From NCBI GenBank assembly GCA_018340375.1, contig JAFFJZ010000003.1:21824001-21888000 (forward strand): DNA of 64,000 nt. The letters run 5' to 3'. Below, in pieces: positions 12,641 through 24,600 of the stretch. A model generated the notes under the pieces. It worked only from the letters and a program-made list of their open reading frames with translations, did not search any database and was not told where the DNA came from. The first letter of the stretch is position 1; every line of letters starts with the position of its first letter. The translations under genes were made by a program, and so were the position numbers. This stretch comes from Gonatopus flavifemur. Its lineage: Eukaryota > Arthropoda > Insecta > Hymenoptera > Dryinidae.

Positions 12641-15600
12641 CATTTTTTATGGTAGAACAATTCCCCCAATGGCCAATAATTGGCAGATTAATTGTTCCTT
12701 CGCGTTTGTGATCCTTTACCGGGAAAAGGGAAATTAGAACTTCGGGAATAAAGCTCACTTCTGGTTGAATATAAAGAGTGAAATCTCACAAACAAAACTC
12801 TCGAATTCTAATCACAATATTCTTCATATGAAATTGTTGAAGATTCAAACGAAAGTACATTGCTTAGTTTATGAAAATGTATGGCAGTTTCACTTCTTGC
12901 AAAAATTTGATGCCATTGGTAATGAAGATTGATTGAAGTGTAGAGTAAGGAAATGTCAGGATATGATTCTTGAATATATCTATGCCTTCAATCATCGTAA
13001 TGACATATCTGATGGAATTCAATGTAAATTGAGTACATTCGTACAAAGGATTTCTCGTACACGTTAAATGCACGCACTCACTTTCATAGTAATCCTTAAT
13101 AATATATATTCCAACTACTATTTTATACAAACGCAACACGCAAAGAAGACCAATAGCACTTGCGGTGAATGTTTTCTAACGATACAAAAAAACTTCCTTA
13201 TATCTTGTTTCCAGTTGGACAGTGTCATGTATTCCATTGAAATCATCAATCGAATTGAATCACAAACATTGTGTGTTTTTAATTGCACAATTTCAAATTG
13301 TTAATTACATTGCTCGGCATCATTATAATTCACGAGGGAATACTACAAGAGGATTCGATGCGTTCTGGTTAAAATAATGATTCGAAAAAGTGACGAGAAA
13401 ACTGTTGTCGATATGCATGAATATATACGATCTCGAATTTCGTGATGTTTTATACAAATCGTGTATAACTCCCTTTTGATTTGACGGTAAAATGTGAGCT
13501 GGAATCGATTGTACAACCAGAAGGAAGTATTTGTATGAAGATTTTCGAGCAATCAATCAACGCGTTGAGATGATGTCAAGAACAAAAATATTCGATCATC
13601 AAATTGCAAGGAATATAACATTCAAATGAAGTAAATTCGTAATTAAATCGATGTGCGCAGGGGATATTTAGGTTTCTCTTTATTTGTATGGAATCTCTTT
13701 ATCGACATCAGTCTTGTTCGTTATTGATCGAGCTTTGATCAAGAACGTAATGCTCGAGTAGACAAAGCTCTCGATTCAAACTTTGCGAGAAAAATCCACG
13801 TCACAGTAGTTCAAGCTTTGTCATGGATTTCAAACTCACGGAGAAAGGAATCGATCTGAGAAGGTCGTTTTATGATCGTTTCATCAAATATCATACATCC
13901 TGTCAGCTTTTTACACTATTTCCCGAGTCACAGGTGGAATGAGAGAAAGAATACGACGAGGTAATGGGGATTTCGCTGTTCAGGAGAAATTGGTCTTTTT
14001 ATTACGATATTTTGTGTGCACGCAATATTTGAGTAACTAAGGATTTGCTGACGTAGTAAACTGTTGCGAGGTTATATATTATATTATTTTTTCTCTCCCT
14101 TTCCCCTTTTCCTCGAATTATTCAAAAGTTCTCAAAATGTTGATTTTTGCAATTTGAAAAATATTATCCTGTTTTTTGTTATCCTCGAGTGACTGGAATT
14201 TTGGAATTTCTTAAAAGTTTTTCCTCCCTTCGGATTTATTCATTTTCATTCAAAGTATGATCATCGTTCAAATTTTAATTAATATACTTTTAAATTACCT
14301 CTATCGTCAATGAAGGAACCTTGGAATATTTTGTAGAATCCTGTTTTTTGATCTTTGAAACTTCAGCCTCTCGTAGCCTCAGGGTGAAGAAAATGACGAG
14401 GAGGATACCCTCATAACAGAGTAAAGGTCGGAACTCTAAATTAAAGATCGACCCTGGAACCCGATTACTTTTTTTTCACTAAACATAAAAACTATAAAGT
14501 TTGTTGTACAGTCATTTCGACTGGAACTTGCTTCTGTTTTTATATCTATACGCTATGAGATGAGAGAATGTCCGAATAAAAATTCATTTCAAGGGTGAAT
14601 ACGAATGAAACGAATGTATCTGTTGGTGTGAAGAAAAGGGAAGCCGAAGAAATCTCTTATTCACCATTTTAATTCTCCTCCTATCATTTATTACCAGCTG
14701 CTGTTGGTTTAATTTAATTTTATAGCCTCTCAGAAAACTCGTGATTCTCCCGATTTGAGACGATCCTTCACTCGAGTAAAGAACTCGGAACGTATACATG
14801 GCGAAAAAAGAACGTCTTAACCGATAAATCGATCTATCTCATTGTCCATGAGTAGAACTTTCAGAAGCTTTTTCCACTATCCGTGAGAGAATCCCTTCCT
14901 TAACTTGACCCGATTTAGATCATGATTTAGATTTCGATTGAATTTTTTTCCCTCCAGAAACACCAGTATGTAACTCCATGTGATACCCTTTTTTTGATGC
15001 GAATTCTTCGATATTCCTCTCATCCAGTCGATCTGATTTCAATAAGAAACTCATCGATTGCAAAATTTTCATATTGTTCGAAGAAAAATTCGAATAAAAA
15101 GGTTTGTGTAGGATTCTTCGTTATGTCTCGTTTTCATTAGAACTATGCGAATCTTGGCTCGCTCTAATCGCGGAGGCGGTTCAGATCTTAAACTGTATCT
15201 TAGTTCGAGTTTGAGTAACCCGAGGCTAGTTTGGATTGACAATCACCGAGATCGGTGTATTATTATTTTAATCACCATCATCCCAGTGATTATACGAAGC
15301 CTAGCTCTGTTATTTTCATTCATTTCTCTGCAGATATTAAACCGTCATTACTAACGCAGGCTCTTTAAATACAGGACCGACATTGTTTTTTTGTAGATGA
15401 ATGTTTCATTCCTCGATAAAAATATCAGGACTTTCTATGACGCGGAATTTCATGCATCGACGAAGGGTTTCAACTTTCCGTTATTACGTGTTGTCGATTC
15501 ACCGTATGATGCAATTCCGTGGAGAATCAAGAATTCATTTCGAAGTTTTTCTCTCGCGGTATTCAAGATTCAAAAACACACACACGTCGTATATGGAAGG

Positions 15601-16204
15601 AATTTCTCATGAAAATTGCGAAGTTGAGATTTAACGACTTTTTCAAATCTTCCATGGAGTGCATGGAATAATTTTTCATACACTCCATAACCATGCCTTC
15701 ATTTTATATAAAATTCTAGGACGGCAGAATGTTTCAAGGTTATAGTAGTTGATTTATCACAGTGCATATGTTGAGTGAATAGTCTCAGTTAGAATAAGGA
15801 AAGAAAATTCGTATTCCGTCAAAATGGATAATAAGGATAAATAGATGTGAGCGACATTTTCTCGGAAAAAGTAACATTGTGAGGAAGATAAAGAGTAAAG
15901 GAAGGAAAAAAACGAAATGATGAAAACAATAAGGGAGTAAGTGAGAAATGTGCAGATGAAGATGGAGATGCGATGGAAGAGGGAGGGTGTAGGTCCATGG
16001 GTGGATGCTGGCAGCAGCAGCGTTTATTGATCGCTTGAAGCAACCCTGCTAGCAGCTCCGTTCTCTCTTTCCTTCGCTCCCCTCTTCCTTTTCTCTCCCC
16101 TTTTACCAACCTCTTTTCAACTCTTGTGCTACTGCAGTTTCTATCTCTTTCTTCCTCTAAAGCCTTCAAAAGTGTCTACACGACAGAGACCCATAACCAA
16201 GCTA

Positions 16205-16605
16205 AAGGGGGGTTCAATCGTATTAATTACTCGTATCTTGCGCTCATTGTTGGTACCATGCAGTTTGCAGTTTACGGCAGTAAGAATCCTCTACGTCACG
16301 ATTTTTCATCCCTCTTGTAACATGCTAACAAATCTTATACAAAATATTTCATCGAAATTTTATTTCGATTAAGGCCGAATGCGCCATTATTGTGAAAGGT
16401 AACGAGAAATCGAATCGAGTATTTACTACACGAAAGAAAAAAGAAATCTAATTGAATCTTGATTCAGCCGGTCACTTGACCATATTTTCTGATACAGTAT
16501 GTGTATATTTATATATGTGTATTACACATAGTAATAGTCCCTTTTACCCTTCGTAACCCTTAGAGAATTCAATCATATTAATTGCTCGTAGTGTTGCGCA
16601 TACCC
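16205..16605. repeat. Duplicated about 35-bp TAAT-containing motif
   Basis: TTCAATCGTATTAATTACTC at 16213 and TTCAATCATATTAATTGCTC at 16568 are nearly identical, and both are followed by a GTA..TTGCGC run. They lie about 355 bp apart in a locally less AT-rich stretch. They could be paired homeodomain-type sites in an enhancer or an old duplication. Confidence 0.4.
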
Positions 16606-17088
16606 TCTTTCTCTTTCGCTCGTTCCCTACCCGCCGGTAGGTAGTGATTCTTCTTCAAATATAATATGGTGTGCTGTTTCGATCGAAATCCCTGGACAAA
16701 AGGCTTTCTTCTCTTCGCGTCAATCTGAAGTAGTAGTATATGTATTCGTCATGAAACATTCTCAGCCGATGATGAATATTAAGTAAAAAAAAAAGAAGTA
16801 TAAAAAATCTCCAGGGAAATGGGTTGGAAAATATTATATAAGGAATAATATATCTTCTCTTCGTATCAACTTGAAATTATTAAATTCCCACGCAAAATGG
16901 TGTATTGAGGTACAACCTTGTTTTTTCTTCCCTTTTTTCCTCGATATACCTTCGTATTTAATAACGTGATGGAATCTACCGTATCCCAATGGTTCATCAA
17001 TTTCTTGATACAATAAGAAACATTTTGAATGAAGGAGGTTCGTTGATTTTCGATTTTATTCGATCTATTAAAATTCACCTGAAGGGTT

Positions 17089-17382
17089 TTGTTTCACACT
17101 ACCCTGACTTTGAGAATCACAATTGATTTCGAGATGAGCAAATTATCGGTTACGTGCATCATCGTCATCGTGACAAACGGTGTTGTACGTAACTACACTT
17201 TAACGGCTCATCACTTCGAGTGCAATGACGAATGTAGCATCAACGGCTACGGGTTTCGAAAAAATAAATTGACAATAGCAGAAAAAACAGATCGATGCAG
17301 TAGAGTAGTTTCACTTTTCCTTCAAATTGCTGGTAGTGCAGGTTGTTTTCTAGCTGTCGTAAGCTCTCCTATCGAAATGTAA
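17089..17382 (+). CDS. Unrecognised 97-codon open frame, doubtful
   Basis: The frame is open for 97 codons with mixed amino-acid composition (a hydrophobic start, then a Cys/His stretch HHFECNDEC, and a hydrophobic end ending in SSPIEM). I recognise no family. It ends 185 bp before the hAT element. The composition is less repetitive than other frames in this part of the window, which is the only reason to list it. It may be fortuitous or an exon of a nested gene. A TTG-type start is implied at the first codon, with an ATG 15 codons later. Confidence 0.12.
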   Translation: MFHTTLTLRITIDFEMSKLSVTCIIVIVTNGVVRNYTLTAHHFECNDECSINGYGFRKNKLTIAEKTDRCSRVVSLFLQIAGSAGCFLAVVSSPIEM

Positions 17383-17646
17383 ACGAATGAAGTGGGTTCT
17401 TTGAATAGCAATTTAGAGGCAAACAATTTCGGGTAGAAAATCATTCGTGACATTCCATAGCTCGTTTCAGGGCCCTAACAAGACCTATAGGATGTTCCCA
17501 ATCATTTTTAGTATTTTCGATACAAATATTCTGCACTTTTAATATATTCTGGAGACTTAAATGAACCAGGGTTGGCCCGAAGAAACCCGAAAAATCCACT
17601 CAAAAGAATTATGGATGGATGGGATGGAGAACAATAGAATTAAATT

Positions 17647-18473
17647 TCATGAATACAATTGAAATTTTTTATAATTAATATTTTCATTTCGCCATTCATT
17701 TTGATCAATAGGAGTATTATGATGTTTGTATAATTGGACTAATTTGTTAACTCCTTTTACGCCTAATCTGTTCCTTACATTGGATCATACGTGTCCAAAT
17801 GTTGAGAAAAATCGTTCTAATCCTGCTGAACTAGGTGCAGTACTTCTTAATAATTGGGGACAAAATTCACAAAATCCGATTGGGAGTTCATCTGTAGAAT
17901 TCGTCCTCGCTTCCATCAATTCCCACCATTTATTAGGAGTATTTTCATATAACTCTTCAATTTCTGCACGGAGTTCATTGAAGCAGGATATAAATTTTCA
18001 TCGTGGATTTTGAATGCTATCATTGCCCCCAAAAATTCCGGTTTATGTTCCATCATCCAATCTACAGCCATTTCTTTGTGTTCCTGATTAAGTTGTACGT
18101 TCTTTACAAAGGGATTCATCAAATATGCAATGTAAAAAAACGGTTCTAAGGCTTCATCTCTTCGTTTTCGTATAGCTGTTGTATATTCTACTAAATTCTC
18201 ACTAGACAGCAATTCAGACCATACTTCAACACTTGTCGATAGATCAGTTGATTCAGATTGCAATTTATCTAAAGCTTTAGCAACTTTTTTCAATTGTTTG
18301 AGGTGATTTATAGGTTCTGTATATATGCCAACGTTGTTTAATATTCGAGTTATTTTAGGATCTGCATTTTTATAGTAGAAATTTTGAATGAACGTTTCGA
18401 GACAATCATTTTGAGAGTTCCATCTTGTGTCATTTGGCAAGTGCGGCATCGAGCCCCCTTTTCGCTTGAACAA
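17647..18473 (-). pseudogene. hAT transposase remnant (catalytic C-terminal part and dimerisation domain)
   Basis: The minus-strand frame begins inside a protein at about 18473 and reads LPNDTRWNSQNDCLETF, a typical hAT-family block (TRWNS). It continues through a helical region with MNPFVKNVQLNQEHKEMAVD. Near 17975 the frame breaks. In the next frame it resumes with PNKWWELM and SSAGLERFFSTFGHV, the conserved hAT C-terminal dimerisation motif, followed by NRLGVKRVNKLVQLYK. There is an in-frame TGA at 17785-17787 just after FGHV. The final stop is at 17647-17649. The N-terminal BED finger and first catalytic block are missing or scrambled. A short related frame (ELVAILMEIIANLSESV) lies near 18560-18640, separated by a degenerate stretch. 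The gene is clearly dead: one frameshift, one stop and no start. Confidence 0.88.
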
Positions 18474-19129
18474 TCCCTATGAAAATAGAATGTAGTATAA
18501 TTCGAAATCTTCTTAAAAAAACATTGGTTGCAATTAATTTAAAACTTTTTACCACATGAACGCATGTACAACACTTTCGGATAAATTTGCAATTATTTCC
18601 ATCAAAATTGCCACCAATTCATTGATATGAATAGTGTCGGATTCTGTCGGGTCTCAACCCGATTGACTTATAATAATGTAATTTGTCATTCCCATAACAT
18701 ACAATGTTTGATTCCAACAATAGATCCTATTCTCTAAATCGGAATCAGTAAAAAATGCTGATTCGTCAGTGCTCAATCTTCCATCAGTGCAAGTCACTGG
18801 TACGATCAATGCATATACACTGACGAAATAAGTGAAATTTCACTGATAGAGTTCTAATGAATCAATACTGTTCAAAAATATAAATTCATAGAGTAGAATT
18901 CAGTTTCCCCAATTTTTTAACTGTTTCCTCTATATATTATTTGTATCTTACGTACCGTATGTAATATTATGTTATAATTTTATGTTTATAAATATGTAAA
19001 TTCCATTAGATTTTATTCTATATGTGTTCATGGAATGTTATCATAAATTTTGTTTTTTTCGGAATTCATAAAGAGAGTTTCAACAACTACGTAAACGAAT
19101 GTTTTGGAATATACATGTCCTAATCTATA

Positions 19130-19175
19130 ATGTTGCTGAAATTTGAATCGTCCATTGAAACGAATTAATAATCGA
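19130..19175 (-). repeat. Partial R1 repeat end inside the hAT element
   Basis: TGTTGCTGAAATTTGAATCG followed by TCCATTGAAACGAATT matches the right terminus of the R1 family seen at 10280-10316 (complement). The matching left end was not found nearby, so this copy is truncated. Confidence 0.5.
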
Positions 19176-20554
19176 ATAACGAAATACTCAGATCCAACCT
19201 CAGTTCAAGACCCAAAATCTCGCAGCACATTCTTTGAACAATGTTCTCACTGTCGACAAGTGAATCTGAGGTGATAGATAACGATAGTTTATCATATTGA
19301 GTTGAAAATAACAATAATAAATTGAAAAAAATCCGAAAAAACCCAAGTGGGTCGGGTTTTTTCCAACCCTGAAATGAATACTGTTAACGCGGTGGTGATG
19401 ATACATTTATTCCGGCACAAATGTGTTATAGTTCTCATACCCCATCTTTCTAAAAAAAAGAAACAATTCCGCTGAGTATCGTTACAAAAAATGACAATGA
19501 ATCTCGTGACAAATATCTTCTCGAATAAAAAGTCTGCGGAGTTTGCATGTAGGATACGAAATTAGCATGTCCCGTATATGGAATACATCTCAATCGTCGT
19601 GTAGTCTTATCGAAATGGTTTAGTATGAATTGTCCGATAGCATTATCAATTTGGAATGCAAGTGAATCGTGAATTAGAACCCTAATTTGAATTCTGTGTG
19701 AATGTTTTGAGTAGAACCATTATGTGTGTATAGATATATATTCATGACTAAGGCTTCGGAATGGTTACAATTCATTGAATATTCATTTGTCCTCATCTCG
19801 AGTCCCTTAGATCCAGTAAACACGCTTTTGTACACAGGAAAATATTTATTTGGATCCGATAAATATTTGTTGTACAGTAAATTCATGAATATTCAACAAT
19901 TTTGAAAGAATATACCTTTTAAGAAAAACTTACTGTAGATGACGCAATTTTCACCCTTGCTGGGATCTATTTTAAACGCGATAGATTCTTTTTGATAATT
20001 CGTGGTACGATTTACTTTGGCTCTTCGATTGATTGAGCATAGATCGTCTAGTTAGTCTCGATTAATTCTCCGCAGAAGAAGAAGAAGAACTTGTCTGTTG
20101 TATCCAAAGTTTGAAACAGAGTTCAAACTAGCATAGAAATAGGTTTCTGTTTTTTTTCAAATTGGTCAGAGATTGTGAAGGATAATTCCAGATTTTTTTT
20201 CCAAAAGAATAACGACAGAAAAGTTGCTCTATGAACTTTTCTTCATTTTCAAAGGATTCAATGCCCAAAAGAGGGGAGAAATTCTTTTATTCCTCATGTA
20301 AAAATAATCCCCGCACGATCATGGGATGGAATCTACCACTAGTGTCCGGGAAAACTTTTCAGATTTTTTTTCGCAGTGAATATGATAAGAAAAGAGATGT
20401 CTTTTTAAATAAGAATATGCATCATTCATTCCGCCAGAAGTGAGCTTTTTCCAATTTTGTGAATGAAGTTTGTATTTTTTGGGGGTGGGAAATCAACATT
20501 TCGAATTGAAATTTGCAAGAATAAATCTTATAAACTCGATAGAGTTCACACTTC

Positions 20555-20700
20555 GAAGGATAATTGTGAAATTTTTCCCTAGAAAATGGTGGAAATGAAG
20601 TTCCTCCGTGGATGAGGAACTTTTCAACATTATTTGGTAATTTTTTTCGTGAAATTTTGTAAGATTTGACATTCCCCGGGAGAAGAACTTTGCATTTTTG
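20555..20700. repeat. Repeat family R2, copy 2
   Basis: GATAATTGTGAAATTTTTCC..AGAAAATGGTGG and the following GAAGTTCCTCCGTGGATGAG match copy 1 near 12.5 kb at most positions. This copy is more diverged. Confidence 0.6.
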
Positions 20701-21529
20701 ATGAAAAAAACAAAAAACAATTTCCCCACGATCGTTGGAGCGAGAAAAAAATTCTTATAGTTTTCACAGAGTACTGGAAATATTTTAGGAACAATTTAAT
20801 CATTGGAAAACTAAATTACTAAGGGCAAGAGGATCGTATATGGTGATCAAAGATCCATACTTTACGTATCGTGATCAAACGAATGCGTTTCGGTTATTGA
20901 TTTGTTGAATTTTATTGATCAAAGCATGCACTCTCTTTCCAAGATATCTCGTGAATAATTCGAATCAGAAGACAAAAACTTGACGTGACAACATTCAATG
21001 TAGTTTCACTTCAAGGCGAAAGAACTATTCGAAATATGCAAAATTATCACGATTAATTCACTAAACGTCAAGATTTCATATGCAAATTCTCATTAAAAAA
21101 AGTATGGCGATTACTTATTTCGGATATTCTTATGAAACAAAATCTGCATTATTTCTTTTAAAGTCAATGATATACTTGCACTTGAAACAAGACAAATTTT
21201 CGAAAATTAAGTAAGAAATATTATACCTTCGGGCCACGAATTGTCCTGTCAAAAAAGAGACAGTACCACTCACTCGCTAACTGACACAATCCAGTTGACA
21301 AGTACGAATTTTGTATAATATTGTTACTTTGTTAGAGAATCATACGAGAACCAAATTTTTCATTGTGTATCTATATGGTGTACAAAATTTTTTGAATTTA
21401 TTTTGGATAATCTTGTTAGTTTTAATCGTTTGAAAAAACAAGAAAAAAAAAACCAGAAAAATAAGGTAAAACCGAATGAAACATACCGTGTCGTGTCAAA
21501 CTAACGGTTTATCTGACTAAAATACACAG

Positions 21530-21677
21530 GATACAGGTTGCCGGCCATGCCATGGAGCTGGTTGGGAGCGGCAGCACCATCAGCAGCTGCAGCTGCAGCG
21601 GTCGCTGCGGCCGCGGTGACCCCATCCCCTGCAGCTGCACCGCTCGTCCTTGCACCCAGAGCGGCGGCGAGACGAAG
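21530..21677 (+). CDS. Rbfox1: Rbfox alternative exon (LPAMPWSW/poly-Ala), frame-shifting
   Basis: Exon of the insect Rbfox-like gene that encodes an RRM splicing regulator. The acceptor is AATACACAG|GA (21521-21529) and the donor is CGAAG|GTACAAAT. In the open frame it reads YRLPAMPWSWLGAA, then alanine-rich text, then PSPAAAPLVLAPRAAARR. Entered at 21530 it needs one base from the previous exon, exactly what the 27090 exon also needs, so the two look like alternative partners of the same upstream donor. It leaves two bases at its end, so joining it to 27090 shifts the frame and reaches a TAG at 27157-27159. A second AG seven bases downstream (exon 21537-21677, 141 nt) would make it phase-neutral but needs a different upstream phase. 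Coding nature is supported by high GC and Ala/Pro codons against an AT-rich background. It may instead be a poison or alternative C-terminal exon, or need an unseen microexon after it. Confidence 0.6.
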
Positions 21678-24600
21678 GTACAAATACTGCAAAAAATCAA
21701 ACAAACAAACAAACAAACGGAACCTGAAGAAACAACAAAACAATAATATTGCAATAATATTCTTTCAATTGCGATTGCAAAGAACTTATCTTCCTTTTAC
21801 TAAAACAAGCACGAGTATTTTTTTTTTCTTCCTGCAAAGTATCCCCCATTTTGATTTTCTCTCTGTCTGTCTATTCTAGTTTTGATATATTGTTAACAAT
21901 AATTGTCCTTTGCTTTGTTCGGAGCTTGTGAAGATCATTACAACACATACATTATGATAGTTGTTTCAATACGAATAACAATCCCAGCTCCAAACATTCC
22001 GCCCATCAATATCAGTGTTTCGATGTTTATTCCTGCCCTTTTGTTTTTTTTTCCTTGTAGCAGATTCCTTATTTTCACTGTTACACCTGTTACTCTTATC
22101 AAAGCGTTACTAACTACCCTCTCTTCCATCTTTCTCAGTGTTCTCGTGTCGCCTGTTTAACATGGAATCCTATATACGTATCTGAACAAACAGCACTGAA
22201 ATTTGAACAATGATATGCGTTTTTTAGCTTGCACGAGATATTTTAATACGAGACGAATCTCATCACTGTGATTGTTGCATTCATGCTAGTTTGACGAAAC
22301 TTGAAATATTTGTTTTCCATGCCCCCTATTTAATCCTCAAGCATATACATTTGTATATAAATATTTTAGTATGTACAGGGCACGCATAAGCATAAATATT
22401 GTCGATATTTTGGATGAATTTTGAGAAAAAAATCTTCAGAACGATTCTTGATTGATTTTGGTTTGATCAGTTTTTTATCAAAAACACATATTTCATTGTC
22501 ATCTCGAATGAATCAAACTGAAACATCGAGGTTCTTTCGAGCACGAACTCTGGTTGATTAAAGATTACGATCCAGTCCCGTTCTGATGAACTTTTGCTCT
22601 CTCACGTTATTAAAATTCATGAAAATAACGAGAAATTTTTCATTATTTAACTAATATTCAAGGTTAGTTGTTCGAAGGTTTTCATTTCGTTGTTATGTGA
22701 TTTTTATGCTAACACAAACACCAAGCGAAACACCTTGCTGTCTGACAAGAAAATGATTGATTGTTGATGCTATGGATTGATGTTGCTCGTGTTCCCCCAC
22801 ACTTATTAGCATCCTAACAATCGATACAAGTTGTTTTTATCTTGCGGAGATGGAGGTTCAATCAGTGGAAAGAACATTCAAGGTTTTTCATAACTCTCCA
22901 TGGAAAATAAAATGCAAAAAAAATTGTGAATAAATCGGTCGCGTGTACAAATTTTCTGTCATTCGAGCATGATTTATCGAACAAAATTTCGATCGAATGG
23001 AAATTGAAAATGAAAGGTTTTGAGGACGATATTTCGTTGTTCGCTGCAAGTTTTTTTTCTCGAAAACTAAACGTTCTGTTAAAGAATCAAAGGATTTGAT
23101 TGAATAAACTTTTTATATAATTTTGAAATTATCTGATGAATAAAATCTCAAATCTTTGAATTGAAAGATTCAAACCGAACGAATATAAATGATCGATAAA
23201 TTTCAATTACAAAGAAAAACCTCTCATCCTCGCAAAGATAAATCCAGTATCTCGTGTTTGATAGTGTGTAAATATTAAAATATATCACTTGAGCCAACTC
23301 GAAGCATTCGAACGAGATGACGCTGCTGATGAAAGGTAGGCAGAAGTCATTAGTTTTCACCCTTTCCATGAATGCAAAAAGAAAACGAGTGTCCTATCGT
23401 TTTATACTCGTTTTTATTAACTCTTCGTTTGTACATGTTTTATTTATTCATTTGAATTTTTGAAATAACATAAATCTTCTTAGAGTTTTTCAAGTCTTCA
23501 CACAATCGTTTGGTCTCTGAATGGGATTATACGCAACAAAGGTTGAACTTCCATTTTATTCCTGTACAAAGAAGCACTATGTCTGAATACTTTTTCTATA
23601 CCTCTTCTCTCAGTTCAATTAACTATTCTTGTTTATTGGGGATTAATTTTTGTTTTCGTAATAACGTATTCAAACTAATTCCAAGTTTTGTTTATTAGAG
23701 AATTAGATATTGTATCTAGAGAATTAAGTGCACAGAAGTTTCTTCGAAGACTTTACGTGATTTTTCATAAATATTAATCTATCAAAATCCTTTCATGCTA
23801 CCCCGAGGAGAAAAATATCTCGAATTATACATAATTTATATGCATAATTTTTATTTCATATAAATTGTATTGAATCACATATGAATTATATATAATTTTG
23901 AAAATTTTTGCATTTGTTTCTGTATTCAGCGGAAGGAGTTAATATAATTTAAAAAATGCAGTTGTGGCCTCTTGTGAATCTCCTTTGAATAAGGGTGATT
24001 AATGTACAAGAAGGTCGAGTGTGAGTATTTTTAGAATTTATATTTGTGAAAAGTTACGTAAAGTCAGCAAAACTCTTTGACGTTTAGGAAAAAGAGTTTG
24101 TTGTCCCACATCTTCAGCTTGATTTTTTCGTGATTTATGTCATTCCTGATCTGTTTTATGAACTTCATCCCCCGAAAAACGGAGGACCATTCTTCTACGG
24201 AACAAAAACATGATATCATTTGTCGTAAAACAATCCCCTAAATAACAAAAGAAACTTCAGATTTGAGTCTCTTACCGAATTTTGACGAAAAATAATTGTT
24301 CCAATAATCACTTTGCGTCTCTACATGCAATATTAGGATCTCTTTTCTCGTGTACGTGAAGAATAAATCAGATAAATATCATGACTGTGAACACAGATTT
24401 CAAAGAACGTATTAAAAAAGTTTAGAGATACAAAAGAAGGATCTTTTGCTGTTCTAAAACAGGGGGAAAGGAATTAAATTCATTTCAACAAATCACCTAA
24501 ATAAGGTTTATATAATATTTTCGAAATTATCTTATTTAAATAATTCGCATTACCGCATCCATTTATCCCATGAGGATTGTGTCACGGTTGAGGTTGAAAG

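Larger units (their letters stand above)
17567..19371 (-). mobile_element. Decayed hAT transposon, 1805 bp, with 8-bp target duplication
   Basis: The left end begins CAGGGTTGGCCCGAAGAAAC and the right end, reverse-complemented, begins CAGGGTTGGAAAAAACCCG. The CAGGG start is typical of hAT elements. The flanks are AAATGAAC (17559-17566) and AAATGAAT (19372-19379), an 8-bp duplication with one later change. The inside carries a minus-strand hAT transposase remnant (17647-18473). The right third (about 18650-19350) holds inverted CAGTG-rich repeats and a partial R1 repeat, so other elements probably inserted into it. Confidence 0.88.
1..21529. other. Upstream non-coding stretch (Rbfox intron or 5' flank)
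   Basis: No exon of the Rbfox RRM or N-terminus could be recognised here on either strand. The RRM would show an RNP1 octamer of the KGFGFVTF type, and I did not find one. The stretch is AT-rich and holds microsatellites and the transposons listed separately. Open frames of 60-130 codons occur but are low-complexity, overlap on opposite strands, or fall inside repeats. Because the first recognised exon starts mid-codon, this is most likely an intron, possibly with small undetected exons or an alternative promoter. Confidence 0.6.

Noticed and set aside
15819..16169. 116-codon minus frame, Arg/Glu then Ser/Pro/Phe rich
   Set aside because: Low-complexity GGA/AAG purine tract read as codons. 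No domain, no splice context.
17726..18013. 95-codon plus frame
   Set aside because: Antisense shadow of the hAT transposase dimerisation domain on the minus strand.
1..21529. Search for Rbfox RRM exons
   Set aside because: No KGFGFVTF-type RNP1 or HVSNIPF-type RNP2 was seen. They are outside the window or were missed by eye.
21903..22160. 85-codon hydrophobic plus frame resembling a membrane segment
   Set aside because: T-rich intronic sequence, no homologous domain recognised. The opposite strand is open as well.
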